This document shows, one piece after another, positions 54,650 through 63,483 of a DNA stretch of 64,000 bases. The notes under the pieces were generated by a model. It did not search any database. It was not told the origin of the DNA and worked only from the letters and a program-made list of their open reading frames with translations. The stretch is from NCBI RefSeq assembly GCF_000763385.1, contig NZ_JQFA01000004.1:434001-498000 (forward strand), written 5' to 3'. How positions within the stretch are numbered: the first letter of the stretch is position 1; every line of letters begins with the position of its first letter. Made by a program: the position numbers and the translations under genes. The DNA comes from Leptolyngbya sp. KIOST-1. Lineage in GTDB: Bacteria > Cyanobacteriota > Cyanobacteriia > Phormidesmidales > Phormidesmidaceae.

Positions 54650-55135
54650 TTACCCCTGGACTGTTCCGGGTGTAGAAGGGGACCACTGGAGCTGCCGCAG
54701 AGCCTCAAACAGACCCACGGCCGCACTTACCGAGAGGTTTAGGCTGCGGACAACGCTGCGATCCATGGGGATAAAGGCAGTCTGATCGCAGCTGGTCAGT
54801 ACCGATTGGGGCAGACCCTCGGTCTCGCTGCCGAACAACAGCCAGTCGTCGGGCCGATAGACCAAATCTGTATAGCTACATCGCCCAGAGGTACTAAAGC
54901 CAATGGTTCGGCCGGGCCGCTGCTGCTTTTGGGCCTGAAAAGCGTCCCAGTCGGTGTGCAGCGTTAGGTCAACCTGGGGCCAGTAATCCAGGCCAGCTCG
55001 CTTGAGGGCGCGATCGCTCAAATCAAAGGCAATAGGCCCAACTAGGTGCAACGGCGTGGCCGTAGCGGCGCAGGTACGGGCGATATTGCCCGTATTGGGT
55101 GGGATTTGGGGATTGACCAGAACGATAAACGGCAT
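54650..55135 (-). CDS. trmL: tRNA (cytidine/uridine-34-2'-O)-methyltransferase (SPOUT family)
   Basis: The 161 residues run from the ATG at 55135. FIVLVNPQIPPNTGNIARTC is the TrmL N-terminus, LLFGSETEGLPQSV motif 2 and RSLNLSVSAAVGLFEALRQL motif 3 of the trefoil-knot SpoU fold. TrmL methylates the wobble ribose of tRNA-Leu isoacceptors. The purine-poor leader gives no clear ribosome site, and TTG 55150 is an alternative start. Confidence 0.93.
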   Translation of the reverse strand: MPFIVLVNPQIPPNTGNIARTCAATATPLHLVGPIAFDLSDRALKRAGLDYWPQVDLTLHTDWDAFQAQKQQRPGRTIGFSTSGRCSYTDLVYRPDDWLLFGSETEGLPQSVLTSCDQTAFIPMDRSVVRSLNLSVSAAVGLFEALRQLQWSPSTPGTVQG

Positions 55136-55384
55136 AGGAGGCAGAACCAAACCACGACTAGAGCAGCATTAAACTGACAACTTCCCCTTGGGAACTGAGC
55201 TACATCCATAGCAGGGGAGAAAATGTCCAGGGGATATAGATTTTATTAATACTTCTTTCGGTAGTTTCACTGTGGTCAGGCCCTGGCGCAGAATTGACCC
55301 ACAGCCTGTAAATCCAGCGCTTACCGAAAAGCTTTCCTTATTACACCTATAAGTAACTATGTGCCTTGGCCGACCTGAAGTTCC

Positions 55385-56536
55385 TTAGGCGGCACAGGGC
55401 TCGCAGAGGTCTCGGGCCAGGCTGGCTTCGTGAGCAGCGACCTCGGCGATCGCCCGCTGCAAAACCTCCGGCACTGACTGACTAGCTTCGTACCGGCGCA
55501 GCCAACGCTGGGCCTCATTGCCTTCCCGCAAAATTTTCTTAACCGGGCTGAGAAAACAGCTGATGCCGTTGGCCTTGGCAATGGGCCATGCCTCGTCGTA
55601 AAGCTGCTGCACCCACTGGCGGGCCAGGATCGGGCGACCGTCCTGCCAGTGGTGCAGTTCGGCGTCAAGGCTGTGCTGGGCGGCGGCGGCTTCGTTGGCA
55701 TCGCTCAGGGCGACCAGGTCCTGGTTGCGGCTGGCGGCAGGAAAATTACTGAGCTTGAGGGGATCCAGCTCAGGATTCTGGATCAGCTGAATCAGCCGGG
55801 CCTCCAGGAGGGCGGTGACCGCCAGCAGCGCTACCGGATCGCTGATCAAGTCGCAAATCCGCAGCTCCAGGCGATTGAGGTTGTAGGGACGGCGATCGCC
55901 GTTGGGCCGCACCGCCGACCACAGATGGCGCACATTTTGCATGGTGCCCGCCGCCAGCTGGGCCTCCATCCATTGAATGTGGTGGCTGTGACTGGTAAAC
56001 AGGGGCACGACGGGCGGCGTTTTGGGAAAGACCTGCCAGCGGCTGGAGTGGGACCCCGTGGGCTGGCCGCGCAAGAACGGCGACGACGCGGTCAAGGCCA
56101 GGTATAGAGGAGCTTCGACTCTGACCAGACGGCAGGCGCGCATCAGTACCTCGGGATCCGAGATGCCGATGTTGATATGGACGCTAGCGGTGACGACGGT
56201 GGTGCCGTAGGTCTGCTCGATATAGCTGTGGTAGGGGTTGCTGGGGTCGGAGCGATAAAAGCGATCGGAGGGTTCCAACGCCAGGGTGCTGCCGGGAACC
56301 AGGGTGTAATCGCCCAGCCCCTGGAGGTAGCGGCGCAACTCATGGCGGGGGCGCACCAGCTCGCACAGCAGTTTTTCGTACTGACAGAGGGGTGGCGTGG
56401 TGTACTCCACATTGCGGCTGTCGGGCTCGCGCACAAAGCCGTTGAGGTCAGCCACGATGCGATCGGAGAGACCGACAATTTCCCCGGCGGGAGTGCCGGT
56501 ATACATCTCAATTTCAAACCCTTTGGACAGCAGCAC
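55385..56536 (-). CDS. gshA: Glutamate-cysteine ligase, cyanobacterial type
   Basis: The 383 residues run from GTG 56536, where GAGG lies six bases upstream and the N-terminus becomes MLLSKGFEIEMYTGTP as in the family; an ATG at 56560 adds eight residues. LSDRIVADLNGFVREPDSRN, VEYTTPP, DPSNPYHSYIEQTYGTTVV, HINIGISDPEV and LRICDLISDPVALLA are conserved segments. It joins glutamate and cysteine, the first step of glutathione synthesis. gshB is not in the window. The C-terminus ends in CEPCAA. Confidence 0.92.
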   Translation of the reverse strand: MLLSKGFEIEMYTGTPAGEIVGLSDRIVADLNGFVREPDSRNVEYTTPPLCQYEKLLCELVRPRHELRRYLQGLGDYTLVPGSTLALEPSDRFYRSDPSNPYHSYIEQTYGTTVVTASVHINIGISDPEVLMRACRLVRVEAPLYLALTASSPFLRGQPTGSHSSRWQVFPKTPPVVPLFTSHSHHIQWMEAQLAAGTMQNVRHLWSAVRPNGDRRPYNLNRLELRICDLISDPVALLAVTALLEARLIQLIQNPELDPLKLSNFPAASRNQDLVALSDANEAAAAQHSLDAELHHWQDGRPILARQWVQQLYDEAWPIAKANGISCFLSPVKKILREGNEAQRWLRRYEASQSVPEVLQRAIAEVAAHEASLARDLCEPCAA

Positions 56537-56842
56537 GGCATTCCTCGCTGGAGACAGCACACTATATATATTCAGAGTATTTAGGATCGATCGGGTTCGG
56601 CCGCATCTGTTCAGGCGTCCTCTGTTCAGACTCAGCCGTTGCCTTCTGTCTTCATCCTATCGACATCCTGCCCCTCAACAACCAGGGCAGCGTAAAGCCA
56701 GGGCGCTTGGGTTTAGCGGAGGTGCTTGGGGCTGTCGTCAACCAGCTCTGATGGTCTGGAATCAACCGGCACAGTCCCCATCTGGTTGTGTTGGTCGGGC
56801 CTGGCAAAGCTGATACCGAGGGGTGGCAAGCTCCCACACGCC

Positions 56843-57337
56843 TTAGGGCAGCGGGGCCGTGGTCAGCGCGATCGCTCGCTTGGCCGCAAAGGCGCGGGCA
56901 ATGGTGTCGCAGCGCTCGTTGCCAGCGTCGCCCGAATGGCCCCGTACATAGATCCACTGCAGGGGGCGATCGAGGGTCCGGTTGACTTCGGTGGTCAACT
57001 CATCCAGGGCTTCCCACAGGTCGCGGTTGAGCACGGGCTTTTTGGCTGAGTTCACCCAGCCCCGCCGCTTCCAGCCTGCGATCCATTGGGTGATGCCCTT
57101 GAGCACGTACTCACTGTCGGTGTGAATGGTGACGGGCTTAGTCTGGCCGCTGTCGCGCAGGAGGGTGAGCCCTGCGATCGCGGCCTGCATCTCCATCCGG
57201 TTATTGGTGGTTTGGGCCGCCCCGCCGCCCAGCTCGTGCACTCCCCCATCGGCCAGGTACAGGACTGTGCCCCAGCCGCCAGGGCCAGGGTTACCAGAGC
57301 AAGCGCCATCGGTGTAAATTCGCTCAATAATCGTCAT
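56843..57337 (-). CDS. rnhA: Ribonuclease HI
   Basis: The 164 residues run from the ATG at 57337. [17 protein letters not shown] carries the first catalytic Asp, [10 protein letters not shown] the Glu, [12 protein letters not shown] the second Asp and [15 protein letters not shown] the last His and Asp. It removes RNA from RNA-DNA hybrids at replication and R-loops. It is monocistronic; gaps of 300 bp upstream of it (to 56536) and 200 bp on the other side hold no gene. Confidence 0.96.
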   Translation of the reverse strand: MTIIERIYTDGACSGNPGPGGWGTVLYLADGGVHELGGGAAQTTNNRMEMQAAIAGLTLLRDSGQTKPVTIHTDSEYVLKGITQWIAGWKRRGWVNSAKKPVLNRDLWEALDELTTEVNRTLDRPLQWIYVRGHSGDAGNERCDTIARAFAAKRAIALTTAPLP

Positions 57338-57545
57338 TCGTCTTCTTAAATCCTTACAAGTTGCAGATTCATCCCTGTAGAGTCTGGGATTGGAGGGGGC
57401 ACCCTTAACCATAGGACAACGGTGGGCTCAAATTCTCTTCCCCCGGTGCCACATATCCAACCCAGGACAAACTCCTGGGCAAGGTCATGGCCATGCTGCA
57501 TCTACCTCTGCCATAGCTAACCCCCTTTAAAGGTCAGTTATCCCC

Positions 57546-58004
57546 ATGATGCTACGCGAATTGGAGGCGTTTGAAGCCTGCTGGCTGGATCTTAAGGATA
57601 TCTACCCCACCAGCGGTCCAGACAACATGCTGATTGCCCACGCCATGGGGCAGTTGGTCGATGCTTTGGAAAAGCCAGCCCAGGTGGAAAGCGCCCTGCC
57701 CAACCACCTGAAGAGTCTCTTTCGGCGGCTGGCCCTGGCCTATTTCCAGGGCTATACCCGCGATCGGGGAGAAACTGAGATTGCCCTGGCCGCCCGTCTG
57801 CCCATTCCGCCGCCGGACCCCCATGGCCACGACCAGCGACGGCAGGACATTTCTGCCGCGGTCGAGCAGGTAAAAGCCCTGGCCCGGCAGACCCAGGCGC
57901 GCATGGGTAAGTCGCGTGGACGGGGGAGTCCCTGCGCCAGTTCAGAACTGGACACACTGGTCATTGATTTTCCAGAACACTGGCAGTCGGTGCCTTCACC
58001 CTGA
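57546..58004 (+). CDS. Hypothetical helical protein upstream of dnaX
   Basis: A 152-residue soluble protein. LEAFEACWLDLKDIYPTSG, LIAHAMGQLVDALEKPAQVE and HLKSLFRRLALAYFQGYTRD predict a helical bundle, and the C-terminal third is polar and Pro-rich. The start could be ATG 57546 or 57549. It lies 59 bp before dnaX on the same strand and may share its transcript. I do not recognise the family. Confidence 0.6.
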   Translation: MMLRELEAFEACWLDLKDIYPTSGPDNMLIAHAMGQLVDALEKPAQVESALPNHLKSLFRRLALAYFQGYTRDRGETEIALAARLPIPPPDPHGHDQRRQDISAAVEQVKALARQTQARMGKSRGRGSPCASSELDTLVIDFPEHWQSVPSP

Positions 58005-58063
58005 GTCGAGCCAGGGCAATACTAAACACCCAGAGAAGGGGGCCAGCGCGGTATCTTAGTGCT

Positions 58064-60013
58064 ATGGCCTACGAACCGCTGCACCACAAGTATCGCCCCC
58101 AGACCTTTAGCGCTCTGGTGGGGCAGAATGCGATCGCCACCACCCTGGCCAATGCCCTAAGCCAGCGACGGATTGCTCCCGCTTACCTGTTCTGTGGCCC
58201 CAGGGGCACGGGCAAAACCTCCAGCGCCCGCATTCTGGCCAAATCGCTCAACTGTATTGCCCAGGACCACCCTACCCCAGAGCCCTGTGGCACCTGCGAA
58301 ACCTGCCGCTCGATCACCAACGGCTCCGCCCTCGACTTTATTGAGATCGACGCCGCCAGCAACACAGGCGTGGACAACATCCGCGAACTGATCGAGCGGG
58401 CCCAGTTTGCCCCGGTGCAGTGCCGCTACAAGGTCTATGTCATTGACGAGTGTCATATGCTCAGCACAGCGGCGTTTAATGCGCTGCTGAAAACGCTGGA
58501 GGAGCCGCCCAGCAACGTGGTGTTTATCCTGGCCACCACCGACCCTCAGCGGGTGCTGCCGACGATTATTTCGCGGTGTCAGCGGTTCGACTATCGGCGC
58601 ATTCCCCTGGAGCCGATGATTGGGCATCTGCGAAAAATTGCCGATCTAGAACACATTGCGATCGACGACGAAGCCCTGCGGCTGGTGGCCCAGGTGTCCC
58701 AGGGGGGGCTGCGCGATGCCCAGAGTTTACTCGACCAGCTGAGCCTGCTGGAGCCGCCGATTGGGGCTGATGCCGTGTGGGATCTGGTGGGGGCGGTGCC
58801 GGAGCGGGACCTGCTGACCCTGGTGCGGGCCATTCTCAGCGATGACGGGACCGCTGTGCTCGACGGAGCCCGCAAGCTGATGGATCGGGGTCGAGAGCCG
58901 CTGATTGTGCTACAAAACCTGGCCGGGTTCTACCGCGACTTGCTGATCGCCAAAACGGCGGGCGATCGCCAGGATCTGGTCGCCATCACCCCTCCCACCT
59001 GGGCCGACATGCAGACCCTGGTGGAAAATCTGGACACAACGGTGCTATTGCTGGGCCAACAGCACCTGCGTAGCGCCGAGGTACAGGTCAAAAACACCAC
59101 CCAGCCCCGATTGTGGCTGGAGGTCACGCTGCTGGGACTGCTGCCGTCGGCCCTGGCCGATCTGGCTCCACGGCAGAGCGGTGGATTGAGAAGCGCTCCG
59201 GTCCAGTCTCCGGTTTCCCCGGCTCCGACCGCTCCAGTTCCGCTTCCCCAGGCTTCGACCCCGGTCGCCGCCGCCCCCGCCCAGGTTCCTCCCGCTGCTC
59301 CGATCGCCGCTCTCGACAACGGGGCCGTCCCGCCACCGCCGGCCCCAGAAGCCGCCACCGCCGGGCCGCCGCCACCGCCCGCCGCCACCCCAGCGATCGC
59401 CACGGATGCCAACCTGCCCGAGCTATGGTTGCGGGTGATTGCCACCCTGGAGCCCCTGGGCACCCGCGCCCTGATGCAGCAGCAGGGCAGCCTGCTGCTT
59501 TACGACGGCGTTGTAGCTCGAGTCGGCATCAGCTCCAAGCCCTTGTTTAAGATGGCCCAGGGGCGAATTGCCAATATTGAAGCTGCGTTTCAGAAGGTGA
59601 CCGGGCAATCCGTACAGGTGTCTCTGGAGGTGCTGCCCGACCCAAAGCCTGAGGCCCCAGCGCCTGGGCTACCTGCTCAGCGCAACGACGGTCCACCGTC
59701 CGCCCCCAGCCCGGTTCCGTCACCCCAGCCCGCAGTGTCCCCGTCTACTGCAGCACCTGTGGCGATCGATGCCCCAGCTTTGGCCCCAAATCCGCAACCA
59801 GAGCCCCAGCCAGAGCCTGTGACCGAGATGCCGCCCCAGCCTGCGATCGCCAGCGAACTGGAGCGAGCGGTAAAGAACTTTGCCCAGTTCTTCAACGGTC
59901 ATGTCGTTGATGGAGGCGATGACCTCGGCTCAAACCTGGGCAACATGCCCCTCAAACCTTCCGATGCCGCCGCTAAACAACCCTCTCACCCCGATCGAGA
60001 TGTTCCCTTTTGA
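58064..60013 (+). CDS. dnaX: DNA polymerase III subunit gamma/tau
   Basis: A 649-residue clamp-loader ATPase. Walker A GPRGTGKT is at residues 45-52; zinc-binding Cys are at 64, 75, 78 and 81; Walker B VYVIDECH at 124-131; sensor 1 ATTD at 157-160; and the SRC arginine finger at 170-172. Two Pro/Ala-rich linkers (about 380-455 and 545-625) frame a tau-like domain that would contact the polymerase or helicase. No intein is present, although cyanobacterial dnaX genes often carry one. A 13-bp duplication sits at the stop codon. Confidence 0.97.
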   Translation: MAYEPLHHKYRPQTFSALVGQNAIATTLANALSQRRIAPAYLFCGPRGTGKTSSARILAKSLNCIAQDHPTPEPCGTCETCRSITNGSALDFIEIDAASNTGVDNIRELIERAQFAPVQCRYKVYVIDECHMLSTAAFNALLKTLEEPPSNVVFILATTDPQRVLPTIISRCQRFDYRRIPLEPMIGHLRKIADLEHIAIDDEALRLVAQVSQGGLRDAQSLLDQLSLLEPPIGADAVWDLVGAVPERDLLTLVRAILSDDGTAVLDGARKLMDRGREPLIVLQNLAGFYRDLLIAKTAGDRQDLVAITPPTWADMQTLVENLDTTVLLLGQQHLRSAEVQVKNTTQPRLWLEVTLLGLLPSALADLAPRQSGGLRSAPVQSPVSPAPTAPVPLPQASTPVAAAPAQVPPAAPIAALDNGAVPPPPAPEAATAGPPPPPAATPAIATDANLPELWLRVIATLEPLGTRALMQQQGSLLLYDGVVARVGISSKPLFKMAQGRIANIEAAFQKVTGQSVQVSLEVLPDPKPEAPAPGLPAQRNDGPPSAPSPVPSPQPAVSPSTAAPVAIDAPALAPNPQPEPQPEPVTEMPPQPAIASELERAVKNFAQFFNGHVVDGGDDLGSNLGNMPLKPSDAAAKQPSHPDRDVPF

Positions 60014-60024
60014 TGTTCCCTTTT
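59999..60024. repeat. 13-bp tandem duplication at the dnaX stop codon
   Basis: GATGTTCCCTTTT is present twice, at 59999-60011 and 60012-60024. The TGA stop falls at the junction of the copies. Confidence 0.9.
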
Positions 60025-60066
60025 AGGGACGATGCCACAAACTGACACCACCGGGTTTAGCCGAGT

Positions 60067-60123
60067 TATAGCCATCGCCAGCACCGTTAGGGCATGACCA
60101 ATGCCCCTGAAGCGATGGCTATA
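60067..60123. terminator. Nested inverted repeat between convergent genes
   Basis: TATAGCCATCGC at 60067-60078 pairs exactly with GCGATGGCTATA at 60112-60123, with an inner pair GGGCAT / ATGCCC at 60090-60106. Lying between convergent dnaX and the repeat-protein gene, it may end transcription from both sides, but there is no T-run. Confidence 0.5.
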
Positions 60124-60134
60124 GCTATAACTAA

Positions 60135-60701
60135 CTAATTGATGACCACAACGCGAACGCCATCGCGGGTTTGATTTTGGCTAATCCGTCTCAGGGCGCC
60201 GCTGCTATCGTAGTCCAGCGAGACATCGGCAATCCGCTGAAGCCGCCCCTGACGGGAGTAGTTAAGCAATGTATGGCCCACAGCTCTCAAGCGCCCGCTG
60301 CTGAAGTAGTTAAAGTTGATGCCGTGAACACTGCGAATACGGCCGCTAGTGGCATAGACAAACAGGGCATTCCCCAGGGTGCGAATGCGGCCATCGTTGA
60401 AATAGGTGACTTCGGTCGTGAAGTCTCGCCGCTCCACCTCAATCTGACCGCTAGCATCAACCCTGAGCCGCGCCCCTGGAATCATTACAAAAGTACCGAG
60501 CAGATTGCCTGCGGTGTCAACATAGACAGCCTCTAATCCCTCGCGCTCTGGATCCAGGGACTCGGGCTGAAATTCAAAGTCTGCCTGAGCGACAGCACTG
60601 GCAACCGCATCGGGCACCAACGGGGAGAGGGTGCTCAGGCCGACCAGGGCAGGTATCGAAGCGGTAGCCAGAATCAGATTGAGGGTGGCAGGGTTTCCCA
60701 T
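60135..60701 (-). CDS. Secreted protein with five 16-residue tandem repeats
   Basis: A 188-residue protein with a signal peptide (residues 1 to about 37). Residues 98-177 consist of exactly five 16-residue repeats, each of the form [VFL]-x-Y-x-x-x-G-[RA]-[IL]-R-x-[ILV] (for example VTYFNDGRIRTLGNAL and FNYFSSGRLRAVGHTL). The pattern recalls YD/RHS or beta-roll repeats, probably a small beta-helix or sheet. The C-terminus ends VRVVVIN. The likely site is the periplasm or the outer surface. The partner is unknown. Confidence 0.72.
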   Translation of the reverse strand: MGNPATLNLILATASIPALVGLSTLSPLVPDAVASAVAQADFEFQPESLDPEREGLEAVYVDTAGNLLGTFVMIPGARLRVDASGQIEVERRDFTTEVTYFNDGRIRTLGNALFVYATSGRIRSVHGINFNYFSSGRLRAVGHTLLNYSRQGRLQRIADVSLDYDSSGALRRISQNQTRDGVRVVVIN

Positions 60702-60800
60702 GGTGAGTAAGCCGTCTTGCTACCAGCCAAGTGTGCAAAAAACCGTGAGCGCAGTCATCTCTCCCAAGCACGATTAAATCAGCCCTGTCTGGGACTTTCC

Positions 60801-61154
60801 CTAGCCAAAGGTGCCGCCGTTCCAGCCCCACATCGCGCCCTGGGCATCGGCAAATTCAATGTAGATGCGGTTTTTGGGCACCCCAAGGGCGCTCTCCAGC
60901 TGAGCACAGAATTCCTGACTCATGGTGCTGGTCTTGGCGCTGCCCATGGTGCCCACACTTTTGATCTCGACGTAGCACACCGGCTCGGTGGTGCCCGCAA
61001 AGGTCATCGGCACCCCGGCCTCAAAAGCCGTCATCACGTAGGATTCGGGCTTGCCCAGGTGAGTGGCCAAGCTGGCGGAAAGGTCTTTGAGTAAGCTCTC
61101 CACCTGCGTCTGGTCGGGAGAGTCGATGGAGGTCTGCACTTTGATCAGCGGCAT
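60801..61154 (-). CDS. Phenylpyruvate tautomerase / MIF-like protein
   Basis: A 117-residue member of the tautomerase superfamily. The catalytic Pro2 follows Met; YVMTAFEAGVPMTFAGT and VPKNRIYIEFADAQGAMWGW are the family motifs, and the chain ends GWNGGTFG. It probably acts as a trimer on enol/keto substrates such as phenylpyruvate, but the native substrate in cyanobacteria is unclear. It stands alone between two minus-strand genes. Confidence 0.9.
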   Translation of the reverse strand: MPLIKVQTSIDSPDQTQVESLLKDLSASLATHLGKPESYVMTAFEAGVPMTFAGTTEPVCYVEIKSVGTMGSAKTSTMSQEFCAQLESALGVPKNRIYIEFADAQGAMWGWNGGTFG

Positions 61155-61367
61155 GGTGCTGGCATGGGTAAGGGATGTAGAAATGGCGGCCGTTGCTGAA
61201 TTGAGGCGTGGATTTGGTTAAGGGCAAACGACCGTTTGCCCCTGCGAGAGGCGTCGAAGTTTTGATTGATGCCAATAATTCAGCCACAGCTTGCCGAGCA
61301 GTGGTGCTGGAGCCGTGGGCGAGGGTGGTACTGGCAGAGGCGTAGCAAACTCCAAGTTCACGGTATT

Positions 61368-61403
61368 TCACTCACCCATTCACCCATCTACCCATCCACC
61401 CCT
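61368..61403. repeat. Short tandem repeats at the 3' end of the flavin reductase gene
   Basis: CACCCATT/CACCCATC/TACCCATC units run up to the stop codon of the gene at 61404. Confidence 0.75.
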
Positions 61404-61886
61404 TTAGCCCCCGTAGTTCCAGCCGGTGCTCTCCAGCAGCAGGGGTTCGCCGTCGCGGTGAAGGGCGGCACCGACTACTTCGCCGACAAACACGGTGTGG
61501 TCGCCATGCTCTACGCTGCCCACCACCCGGCACTCCACATAGCCCAGGGTGTCTTTGATGATGGGGCAACCGGTTTCGGGACCGGGGTAAAACTCAATGT
61601 CCTCGAACTTGTTGCCCACCCGGCGCAGCGGCTTGAAAAAGTTTTGGGCCAGCTCTTTTTGCCCCGCCTCCAAAAAGCTGAGGGCAAACACCCCGCTGGA
61701 TTTGACCATGGCGTGGGAGGTGGAGTCGTTTTTAACGCAGTTGACGACCAAAGGCGGCTGAAAGGAGGCCTGCATCACCCAGCTAGCGGTAAATCCGTTC
61801 ACCTCTTCCCCATCTTTAACGCCACAGATGTAGAGGCCGTGGGGAATTTTGCGCAAAAGCGTCTTTTTAGCCTGTTCGTCTAGCAC
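61404..61886 (-). CDS. Flavin reductase-like domain protein
   Basis: A 160-residue FMN-binding split-barrel protein. IPHGLYICGVKDGEEVNGFT and ASWVMQASFQPPLVVNCVKN are the flavin-binding motifs, and SGVFALSFLEAGQKELAQNF and VGSVEHGDHTVFVGEVVG are the conserved rear part. It resembles the flavin reductase domain found fused to flavodiiron proteins in cyanobacteria, here as a free protein. It may reduce FMN with NAD(P)H; the partner is unknown. Its stop is next to a short tandem repeat. Confidence 0.88.
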   Translation of the reverse strand: MLDEQAKKTLLRKIPHGLYICGVKDGEEVNGFTASWVMQASFQPPLVVNCVKNDSTSHAMVKSSGVFALSFLEAGQKELAQNFFKPLRRVGNKFEDIEFYPGPETGCPIIKDTLGYVECRVVGSVEHGDHTVFVGEVVGAALHRDGEPLLLESTGWNYGG

Positions 61887-61960
61887 GATGTACCTGCGGA
61901 ATGCGTCTCTAGAGCGAGTTTAATACAGCGATCGCCGTCTTTATCTACTCAATTTGGCAT

Positions 61961-61984
61961 AAAAAAGGCGCACTACAGTGCGCC
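61961..61984 (-). terminator. Terminator of the 1-Cys peroxiredoxin gene
   Basis: On the minus strand the stem GGCGCACT / AGTGCGCC (61967-61984) with a tight loop is followed by TTTTTT (61961-61966), 25 bp after the stop codon. Confidence 0.92.
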
Positions 61985-62008
61985 CCGGCTGTAATTGATA
62001 CCCTGAGC

Positions 62009-62644
62009 TTACTTGTTGGGCTGGGGGGTCATGCGCAGGTAGGGCTTGATCTCTGTGACGCCCTTGGGAAAGCGTTGCTTGGCTTCTTCGGTGGGAATCG
62101 TAGGAGCGACTACCACGTCGTCACCATCCTTCCAGTCAACGGGGGTGGCCACGCTGTAGTTGTCGGTCAGCTGTAGGGAGTCGATAACCCGCAGAATTTC
62201 TGCGAAGTTGCGACCGGTGCTGGGCGGATAGGTGATGGTCAGCCGCAGTTTTTTGTTGGGGTCAATCACAAATACACTGCGCACAGTGACCTTGGCGTTG
62301 GCGTTGGGGTGAATCATGCCGTAGAGGTCAGAAACCTTTTTGTCGTCATCGGCCAGGATGGGGTAGTTGACCGTTACGCCCTGGGTTTCGTTGATGTCGC
62401 CAATCCAGCCCTGGTGGGAGTCGGCGCTGTCAACGCTGAGCGCGATCACCTTAGCGTTGCGCTTTTCAAATTCGGGCTTGAGCCGAGCTACGCTGCCCAG
62501 CTCGGTGGTGCAGACCGGGGTGTAGTCAGCGGGGTGGGAGAACAGCACCACCCAGCTATCGCCGGCCCAGCTGTAAAAATCGATTTCACCTTCGCTGCTC
62601 TGCTGGGTGAAGTTGGGTACCTGATCGCCAAGTTGAAGCGCCAT
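62009..62644 (-). CDS. 1-Cys peroxiredoxin (Prx6 type)
   Basis: A 211-residue protein. Cys45 in PADYTPVCTTELG is the peroxidatic residue, and LALSVDS-type and GMIHP segments and the long C-terminal arm (PVDWKDGDDVVVAPTI) define the Prx6 group. There is no resolving Cys. It reduces peroxides and in relatives works with glutathione or other thiols; gshA elsewhere in the window fits that. It is monocistronic with its own terminator. Confidence 0.95.
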   Translation of the reverse strand: MALQLGDQVPNFTQQSSEGEIDFYSWAGDSWVVLFSHPADYTPVCTTELGSVARLKPEFEKRNAKVIALSVDSADSHQGWIGDINETQGVTVNYPILADDDKKVSDLYGMIHPNANAKVTVRSVFVIDPNKKLRLTITYPPSTGRNFAEILRVIDSLQLTDNYSVATPVDWKDGDDVVVAPTIPTEEAKQRFPKGVTEIKPYLRMTPQPNK

Positions 62645-62943
62645 CTAAAATCTCCGTTAATCTCGACAAGGGTGCAAAAACGTTGCCTAGCGTTCACTTT
62701 CGCTATTCTGCCATAAACCCCGGTATTCCGGTCGGAGTTTAGAGGTTTGTTTTAAGGATTGGTGCGCCAGGCCTTGGGGGCGGGGGTGTGGCACCGGGTG
62801 TTGCCTGGGGGAGTTACCTTTGCGGGGTGTCAGGTGTCAGGTTCCAGGCATGGAGAGGGGTGGGCTGACTGATGCTATTAAGGGCTGGGGGTTCTCGGCT
62901 CTAGCCTCGGATTCTGCCCCCTAGCGCTCCCATTGTCTCAACA

Positions 62944-62973
62944 AGAAGGCACCCAGAAAACCCAGGTGCCTGT
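62944..62973 (-). terminator. Likely terminator of the DUF6464-like gene
   Basis: Arms AGGCACC (62947-62953) and GGTGCCT (62965-62971) with an 11-base loop, followed on the minus strand by TCTTGTT. The gap from 62645 to 63041 otherwise shows only C/G-rich low-complexity DNA, with the motif GGTGTCA repeated at 62826-62840. Confidence 0.6.
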
Positions 62974-63041
62974 ATTTCGATGCTTGCCACGGCTAATGTT
63001 CTGCGGTCTACTCGCGACCAACCAGTGCGGGGGGCACGGGC

Positions 63042-63386
63042 CTACACCTGGCGATCGAAGACCTTCGGGGCGTAGGCGCTACACCCATCGCAGGGACCCA
63101 TGGGGTTGATGGCGCAGCGCAGGTAGGGCGATCGCGCATTCAGGTCGCAGGTAATGTCGCCAATCATGTAGCCCATGCCATCGACGTAGTGGAGGTCAGG
63201 CCCGCTGTCGAGCAGCTTGAACAGGCCCTGCCCCGAGGTGGTGGATGCAGCCGCAATCGTGCTGTTCTTGTCGTCGCGGTCGGCACGAACGCTCATCCAG
63301 GCCGACACGATGGCCGGGGTGAGACCGATTACGAAAATCAAAAGAATAACGAGCATGAACCTGACGTATGAAACCAGCAGGATCAT
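63042..63386 (-). CDS. DUF6464-like membrane-anchored protein
   Basis: The 114 residues run from the ATG at 63386; Met at 63356 is an alternative, and the long open frame upstream of 63386 is Arg/Ser-rich and not protein-like. One membrane span (FMLVILLIFVIGLTPAIVSA) is followed by a soluble part ending in MGYMIGDITCDLNARSPYLR and CAINPMGPCDGCSAYAPK. The Cys pattern (C...C....C..C) is that of a cyanobacterial family I know as DUF6464. Function unknown; the Cys may bind metal. Confidence 0.72.
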   Translation of the reverse strand: MILLVSYVRFMLVILLIFVIGLTPAIVSAWMSVRADRDDKNSTIAAASTTSGQGLFKLLDSGPDLHYVDGMGYMIGDITCDLNARSPYLRCAINPMGPCDGCSAYAPKVFDRQV

Positions 63387-63449
63387 CCTAACGTGACGCC
63401 TTGGCCGGTCATCCGTCAGCCGTGGGGGATTGGTACGTACCGTTGCGTT

Positions 63450-63483
63450 ACTTAGTCTTTCGCAATACTTAGTCTTTCGCAAT
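63450..63483. repeat. Perfect 17-bp tandem duplication
   Basis: ACTTAGTCTTTCGCAAT is present at 63450-63466 and 63467-63483, in the upstream region of the DUF6464-like gene. Confidence 0.92.

Noticed and set aside
58064..60013. Intein within dnaX
   Set aside because: The ATPase motifs are continuous from Walker A to SRC with no insertion, so this dnaX is intein-free.
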